Positions 8,504-16,631 of a DNA stretch of 64,000 nucleotides are shown here, one piece after another. How positions within the stretch are numbered: position 1 is the first letter of the stretch; every line of letters starts with the position of its first letter. The stretch is from contig NZ_MTJN01000002.1 in NCBI RefSeq assembly GCF_002017865.1, positions 2,046,001-2,110,000 of the forward strand, in the 5' to 3' direction. The notes beneath the pieces were generated by a model. The model saw only the letters and a list, made by a program, of their open reading frames with translations, did no database searches and was not told where the DNA came from. The position numbers were made by a program, and so were the translations under genes. This stretch comes from Rhodoferax fermentans (GTDB lineage Bacteria; Pseudomonadota; Gammaproteobacteria; Burkholderiales; Burkholderiaceae_C).

Positions 8504-9772
8504 ATGAATACGGCATCTCTCTACCCCCGTTTGATCGAAACGCGCATGGCTGAGGCCTTGGCGGACACACCGGTTGTTTTGCTGGCAGGGCCACGTCAAG
8601 TCGGTAAAACCACTCTGGTGCGCCAACAAGCCCTTGCCATGGGCATGCGCTACCTGACGCTGGACGATGACTTGACGCTGCTGTCAGCCCGGCAAGACCC
8701 GACGGGCATGGTTCGCAGCTTGGACTTGGCTGTCATCGATGAAATCCAACGCGCGCCACAACTGCTGCTGGCCATCAAAAAAAGTGTGGATGAGGACCGC
8801 AGGGCCGGGCGCTTTTTGTTGACGGGCTCTGCCAACCTGATGACGCTGCCTGCGGTAGCCGACTCGCTGGCTGGCCGGATGGAAACCTTGTCCCTGTTGC
8901 CACTGTCTCAAAGTGAGTTGCACGGGAATGCTGCCAACTGGATTGATGCGGCATTTGCTGGCCAGGTGCTGACGGCTTCAACGGTGATGGTGGGGGATAC
9001 ATTGGTTGAGACAGTTCTGCGCGGCGGTTACCCCGAAGCCTTGTCTCGCTCGACCGAGCGACGGCGCACGGCGTGGGCGCGTCAATACACCGACGCATTG
9101 ATCCAGCGGGATGTCCTAGACGTGGCTGGTATCGACAAACTCGCCGAGTTGCCGCGCTTTTTGCGCTGCCTGGCGCAAGTGTCTGGGCAAATGTGCAATT
9201 ACTCCCAACTGGGTGCGCAGGTGGGCCTGGACAGCAAAACGGCTGCACGCTACACGGGCGTGTTTGAGCAGATGTATTTGCTCAAACGGGTTGACGTGTG
9301 GGCCAGAAACCGACTCAAACGCGTCATCAAAACCCCCAAGCTTCAGTTTCTTGACGCTGGCTTGCTGGCCACGCTGGCCGAGCTCGGTTTTGCCGAGGCA
9401 CACCACAACCGTGCCCGGTTTGGGCATGTTCTGGAGACCTTTGTCTACAGCGAATTGCTCAAACACACCACAACCGCTGAGGGTGACTATCGACTGCTTT
9501 ATTACCGCGACCTCGATCAAGTGGAAGTGGATGTGGTGATCGAAAACGCTGCCGGGCAATTGGTGGGTGTGGAGGTGAAAGCGGCAGCCACAGTCGATGA
9601 GCGCGATTTGCGTGGCTTGAAAAAACTAGCCAGCGCGGCAGGAGACCAATTCAAGATGGGTATCTTGCTCTACGACGGCACAGAGACCCTGCCTTTGGGT
9701 GACGGACTGTGGGCCGCCCCCTTATCTACGTTATGGGGCCAAACAAGCCCATTAGGCAGGCAAGGCAGATAA
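8504..9772 (+). CDS. ATP-binding protein, AAA ATPase with DUF4143 domain
   Basis: About 422 residues with a Walker A motif GPRQVGKTT (residues 29-37), a Walker B-like LAVIDEIQR, a sensor-like FLLTGSANLM, and a C-terminal DUF4143 region. The C-terminal part contains EVDVVIE and VGVEVKA, spaced like a PD-(D/E)xK nuclease core. The family is widespread and mobile, and its function is unclear. I chose the ATG at 8504; a GTG at 8498 is in frame. The start lies right against four 22-bp direct repeats, which probably regulate it. Confidence 0.88.
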   Translation: MNTASLYPRLIETRMAEALADTPVVLLAGPRQVGKTTLVRQQALAMGMRYLTLDDDLTLLSARQDPTGMVRSLDLAVIDEIQRAPQLLLAIKKSVDEDRRAGRFLLTGSANLMTLPAVADSLAGRMETLSLLPLSQSELHGNAANWIDAAFAGQVLTASTVMVGDTLVETVLRGGYPEALSRSTERRRTAWARQYTDALIQRDVLDVAGIDKLAELPRFLRCLAQVSGQMCNYSQLGAQVGLDSKTAARYTGVFEQMYLLKRVDVWARNRLKRVIKTPKLQFLDAGLLATLAELGFAEAHHNRARFGHVLETFVYSELLKHTTTAEGDYRLLYYRDLDQVEVDVVIENAAGQLVGVEVKAAATVDERDLRGLKKLASAAGDQFKMGILLYDGTETLPLGDGLWAAPLSTLWGQTSPLGRQGR

Positions 9773-9795
9773 CGCTGAAATCCTCCGATTTTTAG

Positions 9796-9834
9796 TTATT
9801 TTTATAGCATTTATCCCAATAAAACATTGGGCTA
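9796..9834. terminator. Hairpin between convergent genes, repeat-like (copy 3)
   Basis: CCCAAT (9815-9820), loop AAAAC, ATTGGG (9826-9831), with the T-rich stretch TTATTTTTATAG at 9797-9806 on the left. It lies between the DUF4143 ATPase and deoA, which converge here. The T-rich flank is on the side expected for transcripts of the rightward gene's opposite strand only as A residues, so termination would be imperfect. The sequence resembles a diverged member of the dispersed AGCCCTT repeat family. Confidence 0.45.
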
Positions 9835-9850
9835 CGGGTCATTTCGACTA

Positions 9851-11170
9851 TCAGACCGTGATGTATTTGACCAGCACCGGCGCCAGCTCCGGTGCCGTGT
9901 CGCCGATGTGAATCAGGCTCAGCAAGGAAGCTCGTGCCCGCTCGGCAGAAGCCACGTCCGCGGCATGCACCACAGCCAGTGGCTCACCCGCCTGCACGGC
10001 TTGGCCGATCTGTGCGAAGTCTGAGAAACCGACACGCGGGTCCACGGTGTCGCTGGCCAGGCGCCTGCCGCCGCCGAGTTCGACCACCGCCAGGCCAATG
10101 TCGCGGGTGGCCATGCCGGTGACAAAACCGCTGCGTGGCGCGGGTACGGCCAGCGTGACCGGGGCGCTGGCCAGGTAATGGGTCGGGCGGTCCACAAAGT
10201 CGGCCGGGCCGCCCAAGGCAGTCACCATGCGAGAAAACTGATCTAGCCCTCGTCCACTCTGTAAAGCTTGGTCTATTTTTTGTAGCGCTTCGGCCTCGTC
10301 TGTCGCCAGGCCGCCCATCAGCAGCAGCTCGGCACTCAGACGCCGGGTCACTTCCAGCTGGCGCGGCTCGGTCGCCTGACCTTTGAGGAAGGCCACGGCT
10401 TCAAGCACTTCGAGCGCGTTGCCAGCGGTGTGACCCAGCACCTGGTTCATGTCGGTGATCCAGGCGCGCGTGGGCAAACCGGCGCCGCCAGCCACCTGCA
10501 CCAGCGACTCGGCCAGAGTGCTGGCCATGTCGAGCGAGTCGGCAAAGGCGCCGTTGCCCACCTTCACGTCCATCACCAGGCCCTGCAGTCCGGCGGCGAG
10601 TTTTTTGGACAGGATGCTGGCGGTGATCAGCGGCACCGATTCCACCGTGGCGGTCACGTCGCGGATGGCGTAGAGCCGCCGGTCTGCCGGGGCCAAGTCT
10701 GCCGTCTGGCCAATGATGGCGCAGCCTGCGGCCTGCAAGGCGTGATGTAACGTGGCCACGTCGGGCGTGGCGTTGTAGCCGGGAATGCTGCCCAGTTTGT
10801 CGAGGGTGCCGCCGGTGTGGCCCAGGCCACGGCCCGAGATCATCGGCACCACACCACCACAGGCCGCCACCAGGGGGGCGAGCATCAAGCTGATCTTGTC
10901 ACCCACACCACCACTGGAATGTTTGTCCAGGATCGGGCCATTGAGCTTGGCACTGGACCAGTCCATCACCAGGCCGGAATGCGTCATGGCCTGGGTCAGC
11001 GCCACGGTCTCGTCACGGCGCATCCCTTTAAGGAACATGGCCATGGCCAGCGCGGCGGCCTGGCCTTCGCTCCAGGAGCCATCGACCAGGCCCTTCACAA
11101 AGCTGTCAATGTGGGGGCGTGCCAGCGTGTGGCCGTCGCGTTTGATGCGGATGATTTCCTGGGCAAGCAT
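9851..11170 (-). CDS. deoA: Thymidine phosphorylase
   Basis: The 439-residue protein has the usual length of the family. The N-terminal helical domain (LAQEIIRIKRDGHTL) is followed by the phosphate-binding glycine-rich loop in KHSSGGVGDKISLML and by the conserved SGRGLGHTGGTLDKL, both diagnostic of pyrimidine nucleoside phosphorylases. It splits thymidine or deoxyuridine with phosphate to base plus deoxyribose 1-phosphate in the cytoplasm. It is the last gene of a leftward group deoC, PEBP gene, deoA. A short AT-rich segment inside it (10241-10286) resembles the dispersed repeat. No phosphopentomutase (deoB) is visible in the window. Confidence 0.95.
   Translation of the reverse strand: MLAQEIIRIKRDGHTLARPHIDSFVKGLVDGSWSEGQAAALAMAMFLKGMRRDETVALTQAMTHSGLVMDWSSAKLNGPILDKHSSGGVGDKISLMLAPLVAACGGVVPMISGRGLGHTGGTLDKLGSIPGYNATPDVATLHHALQAAGCAIIGQTADLAPADRRLYAIRDVTATVESVPLITASILSKKLAAGLQGLVMDVKVGNGAFADSLDMASTLAESLVQVAGGAGLPTRAWITDMNQVLGHTAGNALEVLEAVAFLKGQATEPRQLEVTRRLSAELLLMGGLATDEAEALQKIDQALQSGRGLDQFSRMVTALGGPADFVDRPTHYLASAPVTLAVPAPRSGFVTGMATRDIGLAVVELGGGRRLASDTVDPRVGFSDFAQIGQAVQAGEPLAVVHAADVASAERARASLLSLIHIGDTAPELAPVLVKYITV
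10241..10286. repeat. Degenerate repeat-like segment inside deoA
   Basis: CTAGCCCTCG, then AAAGCTTG and CTATTTTTTGTAGCGC lie in an otherwise GC-rich gene and echo the arms and flanks of the dispersed repeat. The hairpin arms no longer pair well. The assignment is tentative. Confidence 0.3.
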
Positions 11171-11194
11171 GGGGGTTCCTGTGGGCGTGGGTGT

Positions 11195-11818
11195 TTAGCG
11201 ACCGTAGGTGGCGGTGAAGCTGGCTTTGTCGAGCAGCAGGGCGCCCAGACCTTTGTTGAGCACAAAGGAATACAGCGATGGGCTGCCGGTCTTGGGGATA
11301 CCACCGGCCTCGGCCAGATCATCCACCGCCAGCGCGTAGAGGGTGAAGATGTAGCGGTGCGGTTTGTCGGCCTCGGGTGGGCAGGGGCCACCGTAGTTGC
11401 CGTTGCCACCGGTGGCGCCGGTGTCGAGGTAGTCGGTGGCACCGCCATAAGCCGGAGCAGGCAGCTTGGCCGCTGCATTGCCCGCGCCCTGGGGCAAAGA
11501 GGTCAACGTGGGTGGCAGGTTGTAGACCGTCCAGTGCCAGAAGCCCGCGCCGGTGGGTGCGTCGGGGTCAAACACCTGCAGCGCGAGAGACTTGGTGCCC
11601 GGCGGCACGTTCTGCCATTCGAGCGCGGGCGACACATTGGCACCCTTGCAGCCAAAACCGTTCAAAACAAATTTGTTGTCAAAGGTGCCCATCGCCAGGT
11701 CCGGGCTGGACAACATAAACGGCGCCCTTTGCGCACTGGCCGGCCCGCCAGCCAGCCCCATGACCAGAGCGAGGGCACAAGGAACACGGAAGAACAGTGT
11801 GGCGCAGGGCAAGTTCAT
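11195..11818 (-). CDS. Secreted YbhB/YbcL family (PEBP-like) protein
   Basis: About 207 residues with a Sec signal peptide ending ...GGPASA before Q. The mature region matches the YbhB/YbcL group of phosphatidylethanolamine-binding-protein-like proteins, with SPALEWQNVPPGTKSLAL, FDPDAP, FWHWTVYNLP and HRYIFTLYAL. I chose the ATG at 11818 because AGGAG lies about eight bases upstream. The function of bacterial members is not settled. It lies between deoC and deoA with short gaps on the same strand, so it is probably co-transcribed, although a role in nucleoside breakdown is not obvious. Confidence 0.88.
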   Translation of the reverse strand: MNLPCATLFFRVPCALALVMGLAGGPASAQRAPFMLSSPDLAMGTFDNKFVLNGFGCKGANVSPALEWQNVPPGTKSLALQVFDPDAPTGAGFWHWTVYNLPPTLTSLPQGAGNAAAKLPAPAYGGATDYLDTGATGGNGNYGGPCPPEADKPHRYIFTLYALAVDDLAEAGGIPKTGSPSLYSFVLNKGLGALLLDKASFTATYGR

Positions 11819-11846
11819 GGTGGGTCTCCTGGTGGGGTTGAACAAC

Positions 11847-12647
11847 TCAGTAACCGCTGCTGGGCACGGCGGCGGGTGTGGCCGTGGGGTTCAGCACCGA
11901 TTCGATGTGGCCAAAGATGCTGCTGGCGCCAATGCGAAAACGCTTCGGCGTCAAAGCCTCGGCGCCCAGAATCTGCTGTGTCAATGCTTCGTAAAAAATA
12001 GCATCTTGCACCGTTCGGATGCCGCCTGAGGGTTTAAAACCCACTTTGTCTCTGGCAGCAGGGCTGGCTGCAATGGCGTTCAACATGATTTGCGCCGCCT
12101 CAGGTGTGGCGTGGGTCGCGGTTTTGCCGGTGCTGGTTTTGAGGAAGTCGGCGCCAGCGGCCAGGGCCAACTGGCAGGCGCGTTCGATCAGCGCCGGGGT
12201 TTTGAGTTCGCCGGTCTCCAGGATCACCTTGAGCACCAGGCCCGGGCAGGCCTGGCGCACAGCTGTGAGCAGCCGGGTGACCGCTGCCTCATCCCCTGCC
12301 ATCAACGCCCGGTAGGGCAGCACCACATCCACCTCTTGCGCACCGGCCTGCACGATTTGCAAGGTGTCACGCACGGCGGCATCCACATCGGTGTGGCCAT
12401 GTGGAAAGTTGGCCACCGCCGCCACACCAATGTGGGCTGGCAACTGCGCGCGGGCAAAAGCCGCCAGGCGCGGCCAGACACAGACGGCCGCCACCGAGCC
12501 CATCGGCCCCTGCGCGCGTTGGCAGAGCTGGGCAATGTCAGCTTCGGTGTCGCCATCGTTGAGGCTGGTGAGGTCCAGGCAGGCCAAGGTCAGGCGCGCG
12601 CTGGCGGGCAGGTCAAGTGACCAAGGGAGTGTTTGTGGGGTATTCAT
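11847..12647 (-). CDS. deoC: Deoxyribose-phosphate aldolase
   Basis: About 266 residues. It cleaves 2-deoxyribose 5-phosphate to glyceraldehyde 3-phosphate and acetaldehyde. The class I aldolase signature is present: LVLKVILETGEL and the Schiff-base lysine region FLKTSTGKTATHAT, followed by VGFKPSGGIRT. The start is the ATG at 12647. The frame is open further upstream but crosses the regulatory region. It is first in a leftward group with the PEBP gene and deoA, divergent from a LacI regulator, with a perfect palindrome in the shared upstream region. A decayed fragment of a second copy lies at 20436-20596. Confidence 0.95.
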   Translation of the reverse strand: MNTPQTLPWSLDLPASARLTLACLDLTSLNDGDTEADIAQLCQRAQGPMGSVAAVCVWPRLAAFARAQLPAHIGVAAVANFPHGHTDVDAAVRDTLQIVQAGAQEVDVVLPYRALMAGDEAAVTRLLTAVRQACPGLVLKVILETGELKTPALIERACQLALAAGADFLKTSTGKTATHATPEAAQIMLNAIAASPAARDKVGFKPSGGIRTVQDAIFYEALTQQILGAEALTPKRFRIGASSIFGHIESVLNPTATPAAVPSSGY

Positions 12648-12722
12648 GGTGGGAATGATACGTTTGACCTGCCACGGGAGGTCACCCTGCCTGTCATCAA
12701 AATTTAACAAGCCTTCGGTCTA

Positions 12723-12738
12723 ATGAAAACGTTTTCAT
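12723..12738. promoter_or_regulatory. Perfect 16-bp palindrome, LacI-family operator candidate
   Basis: ATGAAAACGTTTTCAT is a perfect palindrome with a central CG, the form recognised by many LacI/GalR-family regulators. It is 13 bases before the LacI gene start and about 76 bases before deoC on the other strand. It could therefore control both the regulator/ABC operon and the deo genes. Confidence 0.8.
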
Positions 12739-12751
12739 AACGAAAGATCTT

Positions 12752-13753
12752 GTGAGCATCAGAGAACTCGCAGCGCAGACCGGCGTCTCCATTTCCACCG
12801 TATCGCGGGTGTTTAACCTGCCTGACAAGGTGAATGCCGACACGCGCGCCCATGTGCTCCAGATGGCACAAGCCATGGGTTACCTGCCCAACGGCAGTGC
12901 CCGCAGCCTGCGCACCCAGCGCAGCCGGGTGATTGGTGTGGTGTTGCCAACGTTATTGAACCCGGTGTTTGCCGAATGCCTGGACGGTATCGCCCAAGCC
13001 GCCAGCGACGCGGGTTACGCCATCCTGCCCATGACCACCAACTACCAGCTGGCGCAAGAAGAGCAAGCGGTGCAGCAGCTTTTTGCCAGCAATGTGGACG
13101 GTTTGGTGCTGGTGGTCTCCAACCCCGCCACCTGCAGTGCCCTGCAGCGCTTGCGCACCGCTGGCCTGCCCTATGTGCTGGCCTACAACCGGCATGTGGA
13201 TCACCCGTGTGTGTCAGTGGACAGCGAACTGGCTGTGCGCCAGGTGGTGGCGCGGCTGGTCGCCCTGGGGCACCGGCGCATCACCTTGATCAGCGGCAAG
13301 TTGGCGGCCTCAGACCGCGCCCAGCAGCGCCAGCGTGGTTTTTTTGCGGGTATGGCCGAGCACGGGCTGGATGGCTCACAGTGGCTGGAGGTGCCGTTTG
13401 TTGAAACTGCAGTCACAGAAATTACCGCCTTGCTGCAAGGCAGCCAGCGCCCGACCGCGCTGGTGTGCTCCAACGACCTGATTGCCATCCGCAGCATCCG
13501 CGCAGCGACATTGGCGGGCCTGCGGGTGCCGCAAGACATCAGCATCACCGGTTTTGACGGCATTGCTTTGGGTGAGGACCTGACCCCCATGCTCAGCACG
13601 GTGACCCAGCCCAACGCGGACATTGGCCGCTGCAGTGTGAAGCTGCTGCTGCAGGCTTTTGCCGATGGCGTGCCACCCGCCCCCAGCGCCAGCCTGTTGC
13701 TGGAGCAAGGTTTTCGTACCGGTGAATCCTGCGCCCCGGCGCCCCTGCCTTAG
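12752..13753 (+). CDS. LacI family transcriptional regulator
   Basis: The 333-residue protein starts at a GTG. The N-terminal helix-turn-helix (IRELAAQTGVSISTVSRVFN) and hinge (SARSLRTQRSRVIGVVLP) are textbook LacI, followed by a periplasmic-binding-protein-like effector domain ending with the usual SITGFDG and PNADIGR segments. It lies head to head with deoC across a palindromic operator and is followed by an ABC importer and phosphodiesterase on the same strand. Its effector is probably a substrate of one of these, such as a nucleoside, deoxyribose derivative or phosphodiester. The effector is inferred only from position. Confidence 0.93.
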   Translation: MSIRELAAQTGVSISTVSRVFNLPDKVNADTRAHVLQMAQAMGYLPNGSARSLRTQRSRVIGVVLPTLLNPVFAECLDGIAQAASDAGYAILPMTTNYQLAQEEQAVQQLFASNVDGLVLVVSNPATCSALQRLRTAGLPYVLAYNRHVDHPCVSVDSELAVRQVVARLVALGHRRITLISGKLAASDRAQQRQRGFFAGMAEHGLDGSQWLEVPFVETAVTEITALLQGSQRPTALVCSNDLIAIRSIRAATLAGLRVPQDISITGFDGIALGEDLTPMLSTVTQPNADIGRCSVKLLLQAFADGVPPAPSASLLLEQGFRTGESCAPAPLP

Positions 13754-13827
13754 TCCCTATTTCCAACAAAAAGAAGCTGTTCTCTGTTCCCGTTCCAACC
13801 TCTCTCTTTTTTCCCATCGGAGTTTTT

Positions 13828-14838
13828 ATGCGTCAATCTTTGAAAAACCTCACCCGTGCTGCCTTGCTGGCGCTGGGTCTCGTGGGCGCCAGCGCTTTTG
13901 CGCAGAACGCCATTTGTTACAACTGCCCGCCCGAGTGGGCCGACTGGGCCAGCCAGATCAAGGCAATCAAGGCCAAGACCGGCGTCACCGTGCCGCCGGA
14001 CAACAAAAACTCAGGCCAATCGCTGGCGCAACTGGTGGCTGAGAAAGCCAGCCCGGTGGCCGATGTGACCTACCTGGGTGTGACCTTTGCCATCCAGGCG
14101 CAAAAAGAGGGTGTGGTGGCCGCCTACAAACCCGCGGGTTGGGCCGATATTCCCGATGGCCTGAAAGACCCGCAAGGTCACTGGTTCACCATCCATTCCG
14201 GCACCATGGGTTTCATGGTGAATGTGGACGCGCTCAAGGGCAAAGCCGTGCCCAAATCCTGGGCTGACCTGCTCAAACCCGACTACAAAGGCCTGATTGG
14301 TTACCTGGACCCGGCCTCGGCATTTGTGGGCTACGTGGGCGCCGTGGCGGTGAACCAGGCGCGTGGTGGCACGCTGGACAACTTCGGCCCCGGCATCGAC
14401 TACTTCAAGGCGCTGCAAAAGAACGAACCCATCGTTCCGAAACAAACCGCCTACGCCCGGGTGTTGTCGGGTGAAATCGCCATCCTGCTGGACTACGACT
14501 TCAACGCTTACCGTGCCAAGTACAAAGACCAGGCCAATGTGCAGTTCGTGATTCCTGCCGAAGGCACGTTGGCGGTGCCTTATGTCATGAGCCAGGTGGC
14601 CAACGCGCCGCATGTCGACAACGCCCACAAGGTGCTGGACTTTGTGTTGTCCGACGAAGGTCAGGCGATCTGGGCCAATGCTTATCTGCGCCCGGTACGT
14701 GCCACGGCCATGCCCAAAGACATCCAGGCCCGTTTCCTGCCCGCCAGCGACTACGCCCGCGCCAAAACCGTGGACTACGGCAAGATGGCCGCGGTGCAAA
14801 AGGGCTTCTCTGACCGCTACCTGAAAGACGTGCAGTAA
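13828..14838 (+). CDS. ABC transporter substrate-binding protein
   Basis: The 336-residue periplasmic protein has a cleavable signal peptide ending ASAFA before Q. It belongs to the iron/2-aminoethylphosphonate/thiamine-like solute-binding group, recognisable from segments such as GTMGFMVNVDALKG, SWADLLKPDYKGLIGY and HKVLDFVLSDEGQ. An ATCGGAG ribosome-binding site lies before the ATG. It is followed by two permeases, an ATPase and a GpdQ-like phosphodiesterase, so the substrate may be a phosphodiester such as a glycerophosphodiester or a nucleotide. That specificity is inference from the operon. Confidence 0.88.
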   Translation: MRQSLKNLTRAALLALGLVGASAFAQNAICYNCPPEWADWASQIKAIKAKTGVTVPPDNKNSGQSLAQLVAEKASPVADVTYLGVTFAIQAQKEGVVAAYKPAGWADIPDGLKDPQGHWFTIHSGTMGFMVNVDALKGKAVPKSWADLLKPDYKGLIGYLDPASAFVGYVGAVAVNQARGGTLDNFGPGIDYFKALQKNEPIVPKQTAYARVLSGEIAILLDYDFNAYRAKYKDQANVQFVIPAEGTLAVPYVMSQVANAPHVDNAHKVLDFVLSDEGQAIWANAYLRPVRATAMPKDIQARFLPASDYARAKTVDYGKMAAVQKGFSDRYLKDVQ

Positions 14839-14859
14839 GTCTGTTTGGAGGCGCCCCGC

Positions 14860-15669
14860 ATGACTTCCCCCTCTCGCCTGCTGGGCGCCTGCGCGGCGCC
14901 GGCCGTGGCTTTTTTTGCGGCTTTCTGGCTGCTGCCGGTGGTGCGCCTGTTCGCCCTGCCGGCAGACAAGGGCTGGGCCACCTATTTCGCGGTACTAACC
15001 GACAGCCGTTACCTGCACAGCCTGCTCAACACGCTGGGCCTGTCGTTGGTCGTGACCTTGGCCACGCTGCTGCTGGGTGGCCTGGTGGGCATCACGCTGG
15101 CGCGCTCGCGTTTTGCGGCCAAGCCGCTGCTGCTGTCTTTGCTGACATTGCCGCTGTCGTTCCCTGGCGTGATCATTGGCTTTTTCATCATCCTGCTTGG
15201 CGGTCGCCAGGGCCTGGTGGCTGATCTGACCGAGTGGCTGGGCCTGGGCCGCACCACCTTTGCCTATGGGTTGACTGGGCTGTTTCTGGGTTATCTGTAT
15301 TTCTCGCTGCCGCGCGCGATTGCCACCTACACCGCCGCCGCCAGCACCATGGATGGACAGCTGGAAGAGGCCGCACGTTCGCTGGGAGCGTCTCGCTGGC
15401 GTGTTGCCAAAGATGTATGGATTCCCGAGCTAACCCAGACCACCATTGCTTGTGGCGCTATTGTTTTTGCTACATCGATGGGGGCCTTTGGCACCGCCTT
15501 CACCTTGGCCAGCAAGTTTGAGGTGCTGCCCATCACGCTCTACAACGAATTCACCAACTACGCCAACTTCGCGCTGGCCGCCAGCCTGTCGATCACGCTG
15601 GGCATCATCACCTGGCTGAGCCTGTTCCTGGCACGTCATGCGGCTGGCCCGGCTGCCGCAGGTGCATAA
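14860..15669 (+). CDS. ABC transporter permease
   Basis: About 269 residues with six predicted membrane helices and the inner-membrane EAA loop EEAARSLGASRWRVAKDVW that contacts the ATPase. The ATG at 14860 is preferred because TTGGAG lies about nine bases upstream; the frame opens slightly earlier with a TTG. It follows the solute-binding gene by 21 bases, and the second permease overlaps or nearly abuts its end. With that partner it forms the heterodimeric membrane channel of the importer. Confidence 0.9.
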   Translation: MTSPSRLLGACAAPAVAFFAAFWLLPVVRLFALPADKGWATYFAVLTDSRYLHSLLNTLGLSLVVTLATLLLGGLVGITLARSRFAAKPLLLSLLTLPLSFPGVIIGFFIILLGGRQGLVADLTEWLGLGRTTFAYGLTGLFLGYLYFSLPRAIATYTAAASTMDGQLEEAARSLGASRWRVAKDVWIPELTQTTIACGAIVFATSMGAFGTAFTLASKFEVLPITLYNEFTNYANFALAASLSITLGIITWLSLFLARHAAGPAAAGA

Positions 15670-15673
15670 AACC

Positions 15674-16468
15674 ATGGCCCACCCAAGACAACTCCCTTTT
15701 TTGCTGCCAGCCATCACCGCGCTGGTCAGCGTTTTTATGCTCGCGCCCATCGCCTTGTCGGTGCTGGCCGGGCTGGTCAACAACTACAGCACCGGCCTGG
15801 CCAGCGGGCTGACGCTGCGCTGGATCAGCGAGGTGCTGGACGTCTACGGCAGCACCGTGAGCGCGTCGCTGCTGCTGGCGCTGCTCAGCGTGGTCGGGTG
15901 CCTGCTGCTGGGCGTGCCTTGCGCTTACGCCCTGGCGCGCAGCAGATCACGCTGGGCACGGCTATTTGAGGAGCTGCTGACCCTGCCGGTGGCCGTGCCG
16001 GGCCTGGCCACCGCGCTGGCGCTGATCCTGGCCTACGGGCAGCTGCGCGACTTCCGCCAAAGTTTTGTCTTCATCCTGGTCGGTCACCTGGTGTTCACAC
16101 TGCCGTTCATGGTGCGCACCGTGGGCGCGGCGTTCCGTCGGCATGAGTTACTGGCGCTGGAAGAGGCCGCACGTTCGCTGGGCGCCAACTTTGGCCAGCG
16201 CTTCATGGGGGTGCTGGTGCCTGCCGTGTTACCGGCCATCGTGGCAGGTAGCCTGATGGTGTTCACCTTGTCGGTGGGTGAATTTAACCTGACCTGGATG
16301 CTGCACACCCCCCTCACCCGCACCCTGCCGGTGGGTTTGGCCGACAGTTATGCGTCCATGCGCATTGAAATTGGCTCGGCCTACACGCTCGTCTTTTTAT
16401 TGGTCATCCTGCCCGTGCTGTGGGGTTTGCAATGGCTTGGGCATCTCATAGAAAAACGCAATGGATAA
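15674..16468 (+). CDS. ABC transporter permease
   Basis: About 264 residues with multiple hydrophobic helices and the EAA loop EEAARSLGANFGQRFMGVL. It is the second membrane subunit of the importer. The start is uncertain: the ATG at 15674 puts the first helix close to the N-terminus, while an in-frame ATG at 15638 would overlap the first permease by about 30 bases. Unlike the tight junctions elsewhere in the operon, about 160 bases of GC-rich, hairpin-forming sequence separate it from the ATPase gene. Confidence 0.9.
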   Translation: MAHPRQLPFLLPAITALVSVFMLAPIALSVLAGLVNNYSTGLASGLTLRWISEVLDVYGSTVSASLLLALLSVVGCLLLGVPCAYALARSRSRWARLFEELLTLPVAVPGLATALALILAYGQLRDFRQSFVFILVGHLVFTLPFMVRTVGAAFRRHELLALEEAARSLGANFGQRFMGVLVPAVLPAIVAGSLMVFTLSVGEFNLTWMLHTPLTRTLPVGLADSYASMRIEIGSAYTLVFLLVILPVLWGLQWLGHLIEKRNG

Positions 16469-16489
16469 CAACTCAACTCTTAACGATGA

Positions 16490-16630
16490 ACACAACGCAT
16501 CCCTGGCCAGAAACCCGTGGAACCGGCTTTGCCGGGCCACTGGGTTTGCCCCCTGCAAGGGGGGTGGCGAAGACATGCGTACTCGGCTTTCCAAACCGAG
16601 TACGGGGCAGTGCGTAGCCTGGGGTGTGCC
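16490..16630. repeat. GC-rich intra-operon spacer with consecutive hairpins
   Basis: Three inverted repeats in a row: CCGG (16523-16526)/CCGG (16532-16535), CCCCCT (16549-16554)/AGGGGG (16558-16563), and CGTACTCGG (16578-16586)/CCGAGTACG (16596-16604) with a 9-bp perfect stem. It lies between the permease and the ATPase of one operon. The frame into the ATPase stays open across it, but the translation looks like non-coding sequence. A related GC-rich element lies at 49085-49198. Confidence 0.7.
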
Positions 16631-16631
16631 A

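Noticed and set aside
10817..12001. Open frame on the plus strand antisense to deoA, the PEBP gene and part of deoC
   Set aside because: Composition and complete overlap with three well-supported genes show it to be a shadow.
16461..16631. N-terminal extension of the ABC ATPase over the hairpin spacer
   Set aside because: The frame is open by chance; the translation lacks family similarity and the DNA consists of inverted repeats.
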